Shown here: positions 48,813-58,109 of the stretch, piece by piece
Layout of the letters: each line of letters begins with the position of its first letter
How positions within the stretch are numbered: the stretch's first letter is position 1
Assembly: GCF_009184895.1 (NCBI RefSeq)
Contig: NZ_WESE01000004.1
Coordinates: 434,001 to 498,000, forward strand
DNA: 64,000 bases
Source: Nostocoides sp. F2B08
GTDB lineage: Bacteria > Actinomycetota > Actinomycetes > Actinomycetales > Dermatophilaceae
Direction of reading: 5' to 3'
Made by a program: the position numbers and the translations under genes
The notes under the pieces: model-generated
Seen by the model: only the letters and a program-made list of their open reading frames with translations
Database searches by the model: none
What the model was told of the DNA's origin: nothing

Positions 48813-50354
48813 TCATGGGCCACCTCCCAGCTCGCCGAGCACGCGGCGGACGATGCGATCCACCTGGTCCTCGCTCGCCGGGGGCGCGGTCTGCCGCCGG
48901 CCCCTGTCGGGCGACGCGGTGCCGCCCGTTCCGGACGTGGTGTGCCGTGGGGCACCGCGGACGTCGGGGGCATGGTGGTATGCGCCGGGCGGCGGCTCCT
49001 GCCGGGCGAAGGCGAGGCGTTTGACGTTCAAGAGGTGGGTCACCGTGATGTTGTCACTGACGACGGCTCCACCGATGCCTCCGGGTGCCAAGGTCATCGC
49101 GGGCATGACACCGGTCGTCGCCCCGATCGCCCCGAGCGTGCCCCAGGTGTTGACGAGGATCCGGAAGGCCGGCTTCTCCAACCCGAACGCCATGATGACG
49201 GCGTCATCGGTCGCATGGATCACCAGGGAGTGCCCGTCCCCGCCGAAGCGCAGCAGCTCGATCGAGCGCTCGCAGCCGGCGCGCCACCCGTCCTCGACAT
49301 ACCAGCCGAGCACGGTGGTGAGCTTCTCGGCACTGAGCGGCTCCTCACGCCCGACACCCGCGAGCTCCGCCACGAGGATCCGGGCGCTCGGCGGGACCTC
49401 GATCCCGGCCAGGGCGGCCAGCGCCTGGGGCGTCTTGCCCACCGCCGCCGGGTTCATGCCCCCACCGGGGTTGAAGACGGTCCGCTCGAGCGCGGCCTTC
49501 TCGCTCGCGGTGACGAAGTGCGCCCCCAGGCGCTCCATCTCGGCGCGCAGCTGGTCGGCCACCGGGGCGTCGACGACGACGGACTGCTCGGTCGCGCAGA
49601 TGGTCGACGAGTCGAAGGCCTTGCTATTGACGATCGCGGTGGCCGCCGCCAGGACGTCGGCCGAGCGGTCGACGTAGACCGGCACGTTGCCGGGTCCCAC
49701 GCCGAGTGCGGGCTTGCCCATGCTGTGCGCCGCTCGCACCATCGGGGTGCCGCCGGTGGCCAGGATCATCGAGGTGGCGTAGTGCCGCATCAGCTCCTGG
49801 GAGCCGGGGAGGCTGACCTCCTGCATGCAGCCGACCAGCCCACGCGGCATCCCGGCCCGCTCTCCCGCCTCGATCATCAGGCGCACGGCCTCGTACGTGC
49901 AGGCCTTGGCCGAGGGGTGCGGCGCGATGATGCAGGCGTTGCGGGCCTTGACCGAGATGAGCACCTTGTAGACGGCGGTCGAGTTCGGGTTCGTCGACGG
50001 GCACAGCCCGACGACCACCCCGACCGGCCATCCGATCTCGACGATCCCTTTGTCGTCGTCGCGACGGAGCACGCCGACCGTGGGGATGTCGCGGATGGAC
50101 TCCCACACCGTGCGGGAGGCGAACTCCACCTTGATCCGCTTGTGCTCCGGGACGCCGTAGCCGGTCTCGTCGGTGGCCAGCTGCCCCAGGCGTGCCGCGT
50201 CCCGGTACACCGCGTCGGCCATCGCCGCGCAGATCCGGTCCACCTCGTCCTGGGACGCGTGGGCGAACTCCCGCTGGGCCGCGCGCGCAGCGAGGGCGAG
50301 CCGCCGGGCCTCCTGGATCGACCTCAGGTCGCTGTCGAGCTCTACGTGCGACAT
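48813..50354 (-). CDS. eutE: CoA-acylating acetaldehyde dehydrogenase EutE with C-terminal targeting helix
   Basis: A 513-residue enzyme that converts acetaldehyde, CoA and NAD+ to acetyl-CoA inside the compartment. The catalytic Cys lies in DSSTICATEQSVVV; the cofactor region includes GLCPSTNPNSTAVYK and ATGGTPMVRAAHS. After the enzyme core a Pro/Gly/Ser-rich linker (about 440-490) leads to EDQVDRIVRRVLGELGG, an amphipathic helix like known encapsulation peptides, here at the C-terminus. ATG 50354 shares a base with the eutL stop. Confidence 0.92.
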   Translation of the reverse strand: MSHVELDSDLRSIQEARRLALAARAAQREFAHASQDEVDRICAAMADAVYRDAARLGQLATDETGYGVPEHKRIKVEFASRTVWESIRDIPTVGVLRRDDDKGIVEIGWPVGVVVGLCPSTNPNSTAVYKVLISVKARNACIIAPHPSAKACTYEAVRLMIEAGERAGMPRGLVGCMQEVSLPGSQELMRHYATSMILATGGTPMVRAAHSMGKPALGVGPGNVPVYVDRSADVLAAATAIVNSKAFDSSTICATEQSVVVDAPVADQLRAEMERLGAHFVTASEKAALERTVFNPGGGMNPAAVGKTPQALAALAGIEVPPSARILVAELAGVGREEPLSAEKLTTVLGWYVEDGWRAGCERSIELLRFGGDGHSLVIHATDDAVIMAFGLEKPAFRILVNTWGTLGAIGATTGVMPAMTLAPGGIGGAVVSDNITVTHLLNVKRLAFARQEPPPGAYHHAPDVRGAPRHTTSGTGGTASPDRGRRQTAPPASEDQVDRIVRRVLGELGGGP

Positions 50355-51010
50355 CACACCTCCCGCGGACGGGCCGCGACCTCGAGGACGGCGTCGCGGA
50401 ACGCGGCGCACGCTGCCACGACGGCGCTCTGGGTGCCGACGAGGAAGCCACCGGAGAAGTTGGTCTCGGACGGCGGCGGGAACCACACCTGCAACTCGAC
50501 CTCGGCAGCCTTCAGGGCTGCGTCCAGCGCATACGTCGCCTCGAGTGGCGGGGCGATCAGGTAGGCCATCGGGGTTCCCTCGGGGATGCCGGCCTCCTTG
50601 CTCAGGTAGCGGCCGGTCCGCGAGATCGGGTGGGCGAAGAAGCCGAGCTCACCGGCGTCGTCGGCGGCGTGGAACCACGCTTCCTGCTCGGCGTAGTCGA
50701 CGCAGGCCGTCAGCCCGGCCCGCGCCTCGGCCGGCGAGGGAGCGGCGAGGATGCCGATGATCTCCCCCGAGAGCGGACCCGATGCGTGCGCCGAACCGGC
50801 GTAGAAGCTGTGCGCGTACACGACCTCGACGTCAGCCATCTTCGTGGCCTCATCGAGCGAGACGTACAGGCTGTCGTCGATGTCGCAGGTGACGATCGCC
50901 AGGCTGCGCTGGGCTGGGGTCAGCTCGAGCTTGGCGGCGAGCGCGCGGTCCACGTTGGGGATGATCCTCGTGGCGAGGATCGTGGGCTTGATCGGGTCCA
51001 GGACGGCCAT
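50354..51010 (-). CDS. eutL: Trimeric tandem-BMC shell protein EutL
   Basis: A 218-residue protein clearly matching EutL: opening LDPIKPTILATRIIPNVD, the centre GSAHASGPLSGEIIGIL and the end FPPPSETNFSGGFLVGTQ. EutL trimers have a gated central pore thought to pass larger molecules such as cofactors. The start may be ATG 51010 (TGATG overlap with eutC) or GTG 51013 one codon earlier; I give the ATG. The stop is shared with the eutE start. Confidence 0.93.
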   Translation of the reverse strand: MAVLDPIKPTILATRIIPNVDRALAAKLELTPAQRSLAIVTCDIDDSLYVSLDEATKMADVEVVYAHSFYAGSAHASGPLSGEIIGILAAPSPAEARAGLTACVDYAEQEAWFHAADDAGELGFFAHPISRTGRYLSKEAGIPEGTPMAYLIAPPLEATYALDAALKAAEVELQVWFPPPSETNFSGGFLVGTQSAVVAACAAFRDAVLEVAARPREV

Positions 51011-51981
51011 CACCGACTCCCGCTCTCTTCGAGACGCAACTCGACCCCACTGGCCTGGTGTTTCATGACCTTCTTGACGTGCTCGACCACGAAGGCACCC
51101 GCCTCCAGCGGGTTGGTGCCACCGTTCTCGGTGATCATGCAGATCACGTCACGGTGCGCGTCGGTCTTGCCGGCGGTCGGCCGCCACCCGGAGTAGACGC
51201 TCATCGCATCCGCCACGCCGAGGCCGGGCCGCTCCCCGATGAGCAGCATGACGACATCGGCCCCGACGATGTCGTTGATGTCGTTGATCACGCCCACCCG
51301 GCAGAACCGCACGAAGAACGGTGTCCCGAGGGTGAGGCCGGCATCGCGCAGACCCTGCTCGAGCACGGGGTAGATCTGCGGCAGGTTGTTGGTGACCGCG
51401 GCGGCTGACAGGCCGTCGCCGACGACGATCTGGACCTGCGGCTTCTTGGTGCACTTCTCCTGGACCATTCGCCGCGCGTCGTCGTCCAGCTCTCGGCCGA
51501 GGTCCGGACGCAGCAGGAACTCGTCCTGGCTGGTGACCCGCGTCTGCACGGTGAACAGCCCGAACCGCTCGAGCAGCTCGGTGGGCACGTCCCCGAAGAT
51601 GGCGTCCTGGGTCACCGCGTGGTCGGCGCCGAAGAGCAGCACGCTGCGGGTGGGGGGCCGGGGTCCGGCGCGGCCGACGGCGAGACGCGCCGACGTCGAC
51701 GCCGCGAGGTTGACCAGGCCGCTGGGGTTGGCGGGGTCCTTGACGCCGATGCGGTGCCGCTCCTCCGGGACCGTGGGATCGGAGACCTCGATGTTGACGT
51801 TGGTCCCGCCCCCGCCCGTGCCCGTGGCCGTCCTCTCCGACGAAGACTCAGCCCGGGCCGCTGGACGGGAGGAGGGCGCCGCCGAAGCGGGTTTCGTCGC
51901 GTCGCCGGCACCGGCGAGCTCGGCGAGAACCTCCGCGACGATGCTGCGGAGCTCGTCGGTGGAGAATGCGCCCGTGCTCAT
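51010..51981 (-). CDS. eutC: Ethanolamine ammonia-lyase small subunit EutC
   Basis: A 323-residue subunit of the adenosylcobalamin-dependent lyase that splits ethanolamine to acetaldehyde and ammonia. The first 22 residues (FSTDELRSIVAEVLAELAG) are an amphipathic targeting helix, followed by an Ala/Pro/Ser linker to about 60. The core has VVGDGLSAAAVTNNLPQIYP, INDINDIVGADVVMLLIGER and AGAFVVEHVKKVM. It lies nine bases after eutB. Confidence 0.95.
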   Translation of the reverse strand: MSTGAFSTDELRSIVAEVLAELAGAGDATKPASAAPSSRPAARAESSSERTATGTGGGGTNVNIEVSDPTVPEERHRIGVKDPANPSGLVNLAASTSARLAVGRAGPRPPTRSVLLFGADHAVTQDAIFGDVPTELLERFGLFTVQTRVTSQDEFLLRPDLGRELDDDARRMVQEKCTKKPQVQIVVGDGLSAAAVTNNLPQIYPVLEQGLRDAGLTLGTPFFVRFCRVGVINDINDIVGADVVMLLIGERPGLGVADAMSVYSGWRPTAGKTDAHRDVICMITENGGTNPLEAGAFVVEHVKKVMKHQASGVELRLEESGSR

Positions 51982-51990
51982 GCTGCGCTC

Positions 51991-53358
51991 CTACCTGCCC
52001 AGGAAGAAGGACGCGTCGCCGGCCTTCTCCGTCAGTCGGCCGTCCCGCATCAGCCCGAGGTCCTCCATCCATGCCTCGAACTCCGGCAGGGGTCGGAGCC
52101 CGAGCAGCTGCCGGAGGCTGGGGGCGTCGTGGTAGCTCGAGCTCTGGTAGCTCAGCATGGAGTCGTCACCCATCGGTATCCCCATGATGTAGTTGACCCC
52201 GGCGGCTCCGAGGAGGACGGCGAGGTTCTCCAGCTCGTTCTGGGTGGACCGGGCGTGGTTGGTGTAGCAGACGTCGGCGCCCATCGAGATCCCGGTCAAC
52301 TTGCCCATGAAGTGGTCCTCGAGCCCGGCCCGCGTGATCTGGGTGGAGTCGTAGAGGTACTCCGGGCCGATGAACCCGACGACGGTGTTGAGCTGGAAGG
52401 GGTCGTATCGCTTGGCCAGGCCGTAGCACCGGGCCTCCATGACGACCTGGTCGGCTCCGTGGTGGGCATCGGCGGAGAGCTCGGCTCCCTGACCGGTCTC
52501 GAAGTACATGTGGTTGGGACCGGTGACCACCGAGTACCGCTTCGCGAGAGCGTTCGCCTCGTCGAGCATGGCGACATCGATGCCGAAGGACTCGTTGCCC
52601 TTCTGGGAGCCGGCCAGGCTCTGGAAGACCAGGCCCACGGGCGCACCCTTGCGCATGGCCTCCATTTGGGTGGAGACGTGGGCCAGCAGGCAGTTCTGGG
52701 TGGGGATCTCCCAGCGGGTGATGATCTCGTGGGTCATCTCGAGGAGACGAGAGACGCTGCCCAACGAGTCGTCGGACGGGTTGATGCCGATGACGCTGTC
52801 GCCGGATCCGAAGCTCAGTCCCTCATAGACCGCGGCCCTGATCCCCTCGACCGAGTCCGTCTGGTTGTTGGGCTGGCACCGTGACCCCAGTGTGCCGCGC
52901 AGTCCGATCGTGTTGTTGGCATGCTTGACGACCTTGATCTTGCTGGCCGCGAGCATGAGGTCCATGTTGGACATCAGCTTGGTCACGGCGGCGACCATCT
53001 CCGCGGTCAGGCCGTTGCTGAGGCGCTTGATCATCGCCTCGGTCGTCGTGTCGGCCAGCAGCCACTCACGCAGCTCACCGACCTGCATACCCTTGATCTC
53101 CGCGAAGACGGCCTCGTTGACCGCGTCGTCGATGACCCTGGTGACCTCGTCCTCCTCGTAGGGGACTGCCGGGTTGGCGCGCAGGGTCTCCAGCGTGACC
53201 TCGGCGAGGACGAACCGGGCGGCCATCCGCTCCGCCGCGCTCTCGGCCGCGACACCGGCGAGCTGGTCCCCGGACTTCTCCTCGTTGGCCTTGGCGAGGA
53301 GGTCCTTGATGTCGCGGAACTGGTAGCGGGTGCCGAAGAGCGTCGCGGCTAGCTGCAT
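51991..53358 (-). CDS. eutB: Ethanolamine ammonia-lyase large subunit EutB
   Basis: A 455-residue TIM-barrel subunit that holds most of the active site and cobalamin contacts. Its length and motifs match the family: LSNGLTAEMVAAVTKLMSN, FGSGDSVIGINPSDDS, TQNCLLAHVSTQ and ADAHHGADQVVMEARCYG, ending MGIPMGDDSMLSYQSSSYHD. It forms the lyase with EutC. It lies 30 bases after eutA and nine before eutC. Confidence 0.96.
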   Translation of the reverse strand: MQLAATLFGTRYQFRDIKDLLAKANEEKSGDQLAGVAAESAAERMAARFVLAEVTLETLRANPAVPYEEDEVTRVIDDAVNEAVFAEIKGMQVGELREWLLADTTTEAMIKRLSNGLTAEMVAAVTKLMSNMDLMLAASKIKVVKHANNTIGLRGTLGSRCQPNNQTDSVEGIRAAVYEGLSFGSGDSVIGINPSDDSLGSVSRLLEMTHEIITRWEIPTQNCLLAHVSTQMEAMRKGAPVGLVFQSLAGSQKGNESFGIDVAMLDEANALAKRYSVVTGPNHMYFETGQGAELSADAHHGADQVVMEARCYGLAKRYDPFQLNTVVGFIGPEYLYDSTQITRAGLEDHFMGKLTGISMGADVCYTNHARSTQNELENLAVLLGAAGVNYIMGIPMGDDSMLSYQSSSYHDAPSLRQLLGLRPLPEFEAWMEDLGLMRDGRLTEKAGDASFFLGR

Positions 53359-53388
53359 GGGGACACGCTCCTTCCCGAGACGGCCGAC

Positions 53389-54825
53389 TCAGTCATAGAA
53401 CACCAGCGTCTTGATGGACAGCGGGACTGCGCGACCGTCCAGGACGGGCAGGCCGATGTCGATGAAGTCGCCCTCGCCGAGACCGACCTGGTCGACCACC
53501 AGGAGGGGGATCCCTGGGCGGATGCCCTGGATCGTCTGGCCCAGCACCTGCGCATAGTCCTGCTGCAGGACCAGGACGAGGGGACGCTCGCCGTGGCCGG
53601 CATCGTGGAATGCCACGATCTCGGCGGCGACGGCTTGGAGCGCCGGGTAGCCGAGCTCGGTGGGAAGGTCCACGACGATGGCCGCATCGGCGTCCTGGTC
53701 GAGGTCCCACCGCGCCATCGCCTCCCGCACCGAGGCGGCGAACGGCGGGCCGCCACCGCGTCCCGGCAACGCCGGACGCAGGACGGGCAGGTTGCGCAGG
53801 GGCAGGATGTCGCGGTTCGCCCAGATCGTGGAGCCGCTCAGGGTGACCGTCTGCGCGGCCGCTCCGAGCACCGTGGCGCGCAGCGTCTCGGGTGGCTCTC
53901 GGACGTTCAGCTGACGGAGACGCTCGTTGCGGTGCAGGGAGTCTGCAAGCAGCGGCCCCACGTCGCCGTAGCGGGCCACCTCGCCCAACGTCGTCACGGG
54001 CAGCCGCTCGTAGTAGCAGGAGCCGATCCCGCCGGTGAGGAATATCGAGGAGGAGGCATCCGCACCCGTCAGGGGCGGGGTGAGCTGCACCCCGTGCCCG
54101 ACCCGCACCTCCTGACCCGTGGCGAGGTCGACGACGAGATCGGCCATGACGTCGCAGAACGCCCGCAGCTCCTCGAGGGTCGCGGCCCGTCCCTCCTTCA
54201 GACCCAGTCCGAACTCGTCGACGATCGTCTGCCCCGGAGGCGCGATCCGGAGCACCGTGCCGCGATCGTCGATCTCCATCTGGCGCCCGCCTACGGCGAG
54301 GGCGGAGGAGCACAGGTGACGACCGACCTTGAACACCGCGGCGTTCGACGTCCCGCCACCGATGTCGATGCTCGTGACCTGTTCGTAGTGATCCGCGGAC
54401 CAGCGGGCGGCTCCCGAACCGCGCCCGGCGATCTGGGCCTCGGCGTTGGGACCGGCGATGGTGACCACGAAGTCCCCGGCGTTCGCGGAGAGCGCGCGCA
54501 GGATCGCGTCGGCGTTCCTCGTGCGCGCCGTTTCGCCGGTGATGATCACCGCCCCCGTCTCGATGCTGGCGGGAGAGACCCCAGCCGCGTCGTACTCGTC
54601 CCGGACCAGGGCCGCCAAGGCTTCGGCGTCGACGACGTCGGGCGCGGTCAGGGGGGTGGGATGCGCCTCGCCCCGATAGACCACCGACTTCTCGTCCACC
54701 TGGATCCGCGGCACCTGGCCGGGTCGGGCGACGTCGTGCAGGATCAGGCGCGAGAAGACCACCTGGGTGGTGGTGGTCCCCACGTCGATCCCCACACTGA
54801 GGACCTCCCGTTGGACGCCGGCCAT
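53389..54825 (-). CDS. eutA: Ethanolamine ammonia-lyase reactivating factor EutA
   Basis: A 478-residue actin-fold ATPase that removes damaged cobalamin from the lyase. The phosphate loops are VGIDVGTTTTQVVFSRL and VTSIDIGGGTSNAAVFKVG; ILPLRNLPVLRP and FIDIGLPVLDG lie near the end. Start ATG 54825 has GAGG upstream and lies seven bases after eutN. A longer frame from 54861 would overlap eutN by 29 bases. Confidence 0.93.
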   Translation of the reverse strand: MAGVQREVLSVGIDVGTTTTQVVFSRLILHDVARPGQVPRIQVDEKSVVYRGEAHPTPLTAPDVVDAEALAALVRDEYDAAGVSPASIETGAVIITGETARTRNADAILRALSANAGDFVVTIAGPNAEAQIAGRGSGAARWSADHYEQVTSIDIGGGTSNAAVFKVGRHLCSSALAVGGRQMEIDDRGTVLRIAPPGQTIVDEFGLGLKEGRAATLEELRAFCDVMADLVVDLATGQEVRVGHGVQLTPPLTGADASSSIFLTGGIGSCYYERLPVTTLGEVARYGDVGPLLADSLHRNERLRQLNVREPPETLRATVLGAAAQTVTLSGSTIWANRDILPLRNLPVLRPALPGRGGGPPFAASVREAMARWDLDQDADAAIVVDLPTELGYPALQAVAAEIVAFHDAGHGERPLVLVLQQDYAQVLGQTIQGIRPGIPLLVVDQVGLGEGDFIDIGLPVLDGRAVPLSIKTLVFYD

Positions 54826-54832
54826 CGAGGCC

Positions 54833-55123
54833 TCAGCTCTTCCTGAAGGTGACGCGTCCATCCACCTCGAGTGAGTCGAGGATCCCCATGATCACGGCGT
54901 CCACGGGTTGCCCGTTCGTTGTCGCGCTGTGGCGTGCGGCGCTGCCCTCGGCGACGAGCACGAGCTCGCCCGACCCGGCGCCCACGACGTCGACGGCGAC
55001 GAACACCGGTCCCGTGACGGTGTTCTCGGGGTCCGTCTCCTGGACCAGGAGCAGCTTGTGCCCCGTCAGGCTCACGTCCTTCACGGTCGAGACCGCTGAC
55101 CCGACGACTCGCGCGATACGCAT
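54833..55123 (-). CDS. eutN: BMC vertex protein EutN (pentamer)
   Basis: A 96-residue CcmL/EutN protein: MRIARVVGSAVSTVKDVSLT, then KLLLVQETDPENT and VDVVGAGSGELVLVAEGSAA. It forms the pentamers that close the corners of the microcompartment. One base separates its ATG (55123) from the permease stop, so it is coupled to that gene, and eutA follows after seven bases. Confidence 0.94.
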   Translation of the reverse strand: MRIARVVGSAVSTVKDVSLTGHKLLLVQETDPENTVTGPVFVAVDVVGAGSGELVLVAEGSAARHSATTNGQPVDAVIMGILDSLEVDGRVTFRKS

Positions 55124-55124
55124 G

Positions 55125-56582
55125 TCAGTGCAGCTCGGACTCGGAGGACTCGATCAGCGCGAACTCCTCCTCCGGGGCCGAGGCCACGATGTGGTGCCGG
55201 CTGTAGAGGCCGAAGTAGGCGATGGCGACCAGGTAGACCGCCGCGGTGATCGCGACCACCCGCGTGTCGACCAGGAACCCGGCGATCAGCGCCACAACGG
55301 CCAGGGCGCACGCGATGCCGGTGGTGATCATGCCTCCGGGAGTGCGGTACGGCCGGGCCAGCTCGGGCTCCTTGATCCGCAGGATGATGTGCGACAGGGT
55401 CATCAGGATGTAGGAGATCGTGGCGCCGAAGACCGCGACGAGGATGAGCAGGTCACCCTGGTTCAGCACTGCCATGACGAACCCGATGATCCCGGGGACG
55501 ATGAGCGCGACGTAGGGCGTCTTCCTCCGCCCGGTCAGGGACAGGAACCGGGGAAGGTAGCCGGCCCGCGACAGCGCGAACGTCTGGCGCGAGTAGGCGT
55601 AGATGATCGAGAAGAAGCTCGCGATCAGACCGAGGAGCCCGACCACGTTGATGAACTGGCTCGCCAGGTTCTGACCACCCCAGGCGGCCGGCGCCTCGAG
55701 CGCTTCGACAAGGGGGTTGCCCGACTCCATCAGGTAGTTGGCCCCGGAGGCGCCGGGCGCGACGATGAGGATCGAGAACGCGAAGAGGATCAGGGCCAGC
55801 ATCGCGCCGATGATGCCCTTGGGCATGTCCTTGGCGGGGTTCTTGGACTCTTCGGCCGCCAGCGGCACGCCTTCGACGGCGAGGAAGAACCAGATGGCAT
55901 AGGGCAGTGCAGCCCAGATCCCGATCAGACCGAACGGCAGGAAGGCGCTGGCACCGAAGGCGTCCGTCACGGGGATGTCGGTCAGGTTGGCGGCGTCGAA
56001 CTTCGGGATGGCCGATGCGACGAACACCACGAGGGCGACCACAGCGATCGCGGTGATGCCGAACATGAGCTTGAGGGCCTCGCCGACTCCCCACAGATGC
56101 AGCCCCACGAAGATCGCGTAGAAGACGGCGAAGACGACCCACCCGACGTCGAAGCCCGTCAGCGACTCGACATACGCGCCGATGAAGTTCGCGATCGCGG
56201 CGGGTGCAATCGCGTACTCGATGAGAATCGCTGTGCCGGTGAGGAATCCACCCCAGGGTCCCATGGCCCGGCGAGCGAACGCGTAGCCGCCGCCCGTGGT
56301 CGAGATCGTCGAGGACAGCTCGGCGAGCCCCAGCACCATGAACAGGTACATGATGGCCATGATGACGGTGGCGATGAGGAGACCGCCCCAACCTCCCTCG
56401 CCGAGGCCGAAGTTCCAGCCGGCGAAGTCACCCGAGATGACGTAGGCGACGCCCAGGCCGGCGAGGAGCAGCCATCCGGCCACGCCTCCCTCCAGCTGGC
56501 GCTTCTCGAAGTACTCGGCCCCCTCGATGTCCGCGTCGATTCCTCCGCGCTCATGGATTCGCTTGGGGGCCTTGTCGCTCAT
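55125..56582 (-). CDS. Ethanolamine permease (APC family)
   Basis: A 485-residue transporter with 12 predicted helices. It opens GAEYFEKRQLEGGVAGWLLL, followed by VAYVISGDFAGWNFGLGEGG, which is typical of actinobacterial and proteobacterial ethanolamine permeases (the eat/EutP permease group, not the EutP GTPase). It has the APC signature FFLAVEGVPLAAEESKNPAK. Start ATG 56582 has AAGGAG upstream; earlier in-frame ATG is unsupported. It is the first gene of the eut operon. An IS256-type element ends 34 bases upstream, so the native promoter may be cut off. Confidence 0.93.
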   Translation of the reverse strand: MSDKAPKRIHERGGIDADIEGAEYFEKRQLEGGVAGWLLLAGLGVAYVISGDFAGWNFGLGEGGWGGLLIATVIMAIMYLFMVLGLAELSSTISTTGGGYAFARRAMGPWGGFLTGTAILIEYAIAPAAIANFIGAYVESLTGFDVGWVVFAVFYAIFVGLHLWGVGEALKLMFGITAIAVVALVVFVASAIPKFDAANLTDIPVTDAFGASAFLPFGLIGIWAALPYAIWFFLAVEGVPLAAEESKNPAKDMPKGIIGAMLALILFAFSILIVAPGASGANYLMESGNPLVEALEAPAAWGGQNLASQFINVVGLLGLIASFFSIIYAYSRQTFALSRAGYLPRFLSLTGRRKTPYVALIVPGIIGFVMAVLNQGDLLILVAVFGATISYILMTLSHIILRIKEPELARPYRTPGGMITTGIACALAVVALIAGFLVDTRVVAITAAVYLVAIAYFGLYSRHHIVASAPEEEFALIESSESELH

Positions 56583-56616
56583 GGCGGCACTCCTTGCTCG
56601 GGTCAAGTCCGGGGGC

Positions 56617-57996
56617 GTGGTGTACGAGGGTGATCCTTCAAGGTGGGGAGTTAGGCGCTGATGGCGCCGATGATGGTGGGCTCCTCCTCGCTGGCGGTGG
56701 CGTGCAGGACGGCTTGGCAGCGAGCGAGGACTTCAAGGCCGAGGTAGCGGCGTTGTTCGGCCCACTCGTCGTGCTGCTCGGCCAGGACGGCGCCGATGAG
56801 GCGGATGACGGCCTCACGGTTGGGGAAGATCCCGACGACGTCGGTGCGGCGGCGGATCTCTCGGTTGAGGCGCTCGTTGGGGTTGTTTGACCAGATCTGT
56901 CGCCACACCTCTTTGGGGAAGGCGGTAAACGCCAGGATGTCGGCGCGGGCGTTCTCGAGGTGGTCGGCGACCTGGGGGAGCTTGTCGGTGAGGGCGTCGA
57001 GGACGCGGTCGAACTGGGCGTGGACGGCCTCGGCGTCGGGTTGGTCGTACACGCTGTGCAGCAGCGCCTTGACCCAGCCCCACGCGGACTTCGGCGTGAC
57101 CGACATCAGGTTGGCGGCGTAGTGGGTGCGGCACCGCTGCCAGGACGCGTTCGGTAGCGTCGCCCCGATCGCCTCGATCAGTCCGGCGTGGGCGTCGGAG
57201 GTGACCAGGGCGACCCCGGACAGGCCACGAGCCACCAGATCGCGGAAGAAGCCCAGCCAGCCGGCACCGGACTCGCTCGACGATGCCTGCACGCCAAGGA
57301 TTTCGCGGTAGCCGTCGGCGTTGACGCCGGTGGCGATCATGACCGCGACCTTGACCACCCGACCGCCCTCACGCACCTTGATCGTCAAGGCGTCGGCGGC
57401 CACGAACGTGTACGGACCGGCATCCAGCGGCCGGGTCCGAAACGCGGCGACCTCCTCATCGAGGGAGGCAGCCATCTCCGAGACCTGCGACTTGGACAGG
57501 CCGGTGATCCCCAACGACTGAACCAGCTTGTCCATCCGGCGGGTCGAGACCCCCAACAGGTAGCAGGTCGCCACCACCGAGATCAGCGCCGACTCCGCCC
57601 GGCGGCGCCGTTCCAGCAGCCACTCCGGGAAGTAGGAGCCACTGCGCAGCTTGGGGATGGCGACCTCCACGGTGCCGGCACGGGTGTCCCACTCCCGGCG
57701 CCGGTAGCCGTTGCGCTGGTTCGTGCGCTGATCGCTGCGTTGCCCATAGGCCGCGCCGCACACTGCGTCCGCGTCCGCGGACAGCAGCGCGTTCACGAAC
57801 GTCGTCAACAACTCGCGCAGCAAGTCGGGACTGGCCTGAGCCAGCTGCTCCTGCAGGAACGCGGCAGGGTCAATACTGGGAGATGCGGTCATCGTGGTGC
57901 CCTTCTTCGAGTCGGTTGTGAGAGATCACTCGAAGGATCACGCGGTGACCGCACCTACGTCAGCAGGACACGCTCACCGGGATCGTCGTACACCAC
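56617..57996 (-). mobile_element. IS256-family insertion sequence, apparently complete (about 1380 bp)
   Basis: The perfect 11-base terminal inverted repeats are GTGGTGTACGA (56617-56627) and TCGTACACCAC (57986-57996). They enclose one intact transposase gene. No matching 8-9 bp duplication is visible on the two flanks (CCGGGGGC left, TCTGTCGG right), which suggests a rearrangement after insertion. The left end is 34 bases before the eut operon's first ATG; the right end adjoins a decayed gene fragment. Confidence 0.85.
56651..57892 (-). CDS. IS256-family (mutator type) transposase
   Basis: A 413-residue DDE transposase. The catalytic residues should be the Asp in FVAADALTIKV, the Asp in VALVTSDAHAGL, and a Glu in PNERLNREIRRRTDVVGIFP. 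The MULE-type HTH lies at the N-terminus (LSKSQVSEMAASLDE). The frame is intact, so the element may still move. No translational frameshift is needed in this family. Confidence 0.95.
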   Translation of the reverse strand: MTASPSIDPAAFLQEQLAQASPDLLRELLTTFVNALLSADADAVCGAAYGQRSDQRTNQRNGYRRREWDTRAGTVEVAIPKLRSGSYFPEWLLERRRRAESALISVVATCYLLGVSTRRMDKLVQSLGITGLSKSQVSEMAASLDEEVAAFRTRPLDAGPYTFVAADALTIKVREGGRVVKVAVMIATGVNADGYREILGVQASSSESGAGWLGFFRDLVARGLSGVALVTSDAHAGLIEAIGATLPNASWQRCRTHYAANLMSVTPKSAWGWVKALLHSVYDQPDAEAVHAQFDRVLDALTDKLPQVADHLENARADILAFTAFPKEVWRQIWSNNPNERLNREIRRRTDVVGIFPNREAVIRLIGAVLAEQHDEWAEQRRYLGLEVLARCQAVLHATASEEEPTIIGAISA

Positions 57997-58109
57997 TCTG
58001 TCGGACTCCACTCTTGCTCGCACCAATGGACGTCATCGTCCGAGGCACACGCTAGACCTGCCGACTCTCGACAGCAAAGGGTTCTTCGTCACAACCTCAT
58101 GGACGGCAC

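Noticed and set aside
54849-56633. A 594-codon plus-strand frame
   Set aside because: It is antisense to eutN and the ethanolamine permease; its composition (Asp/Arg/Gly/His-rich) is that of a GC-rich shadow.
56609-58005. Target-site duplication for the IS256 element
   Set aside because: The 8-9 bases on each side do not match, so none can be claimed.
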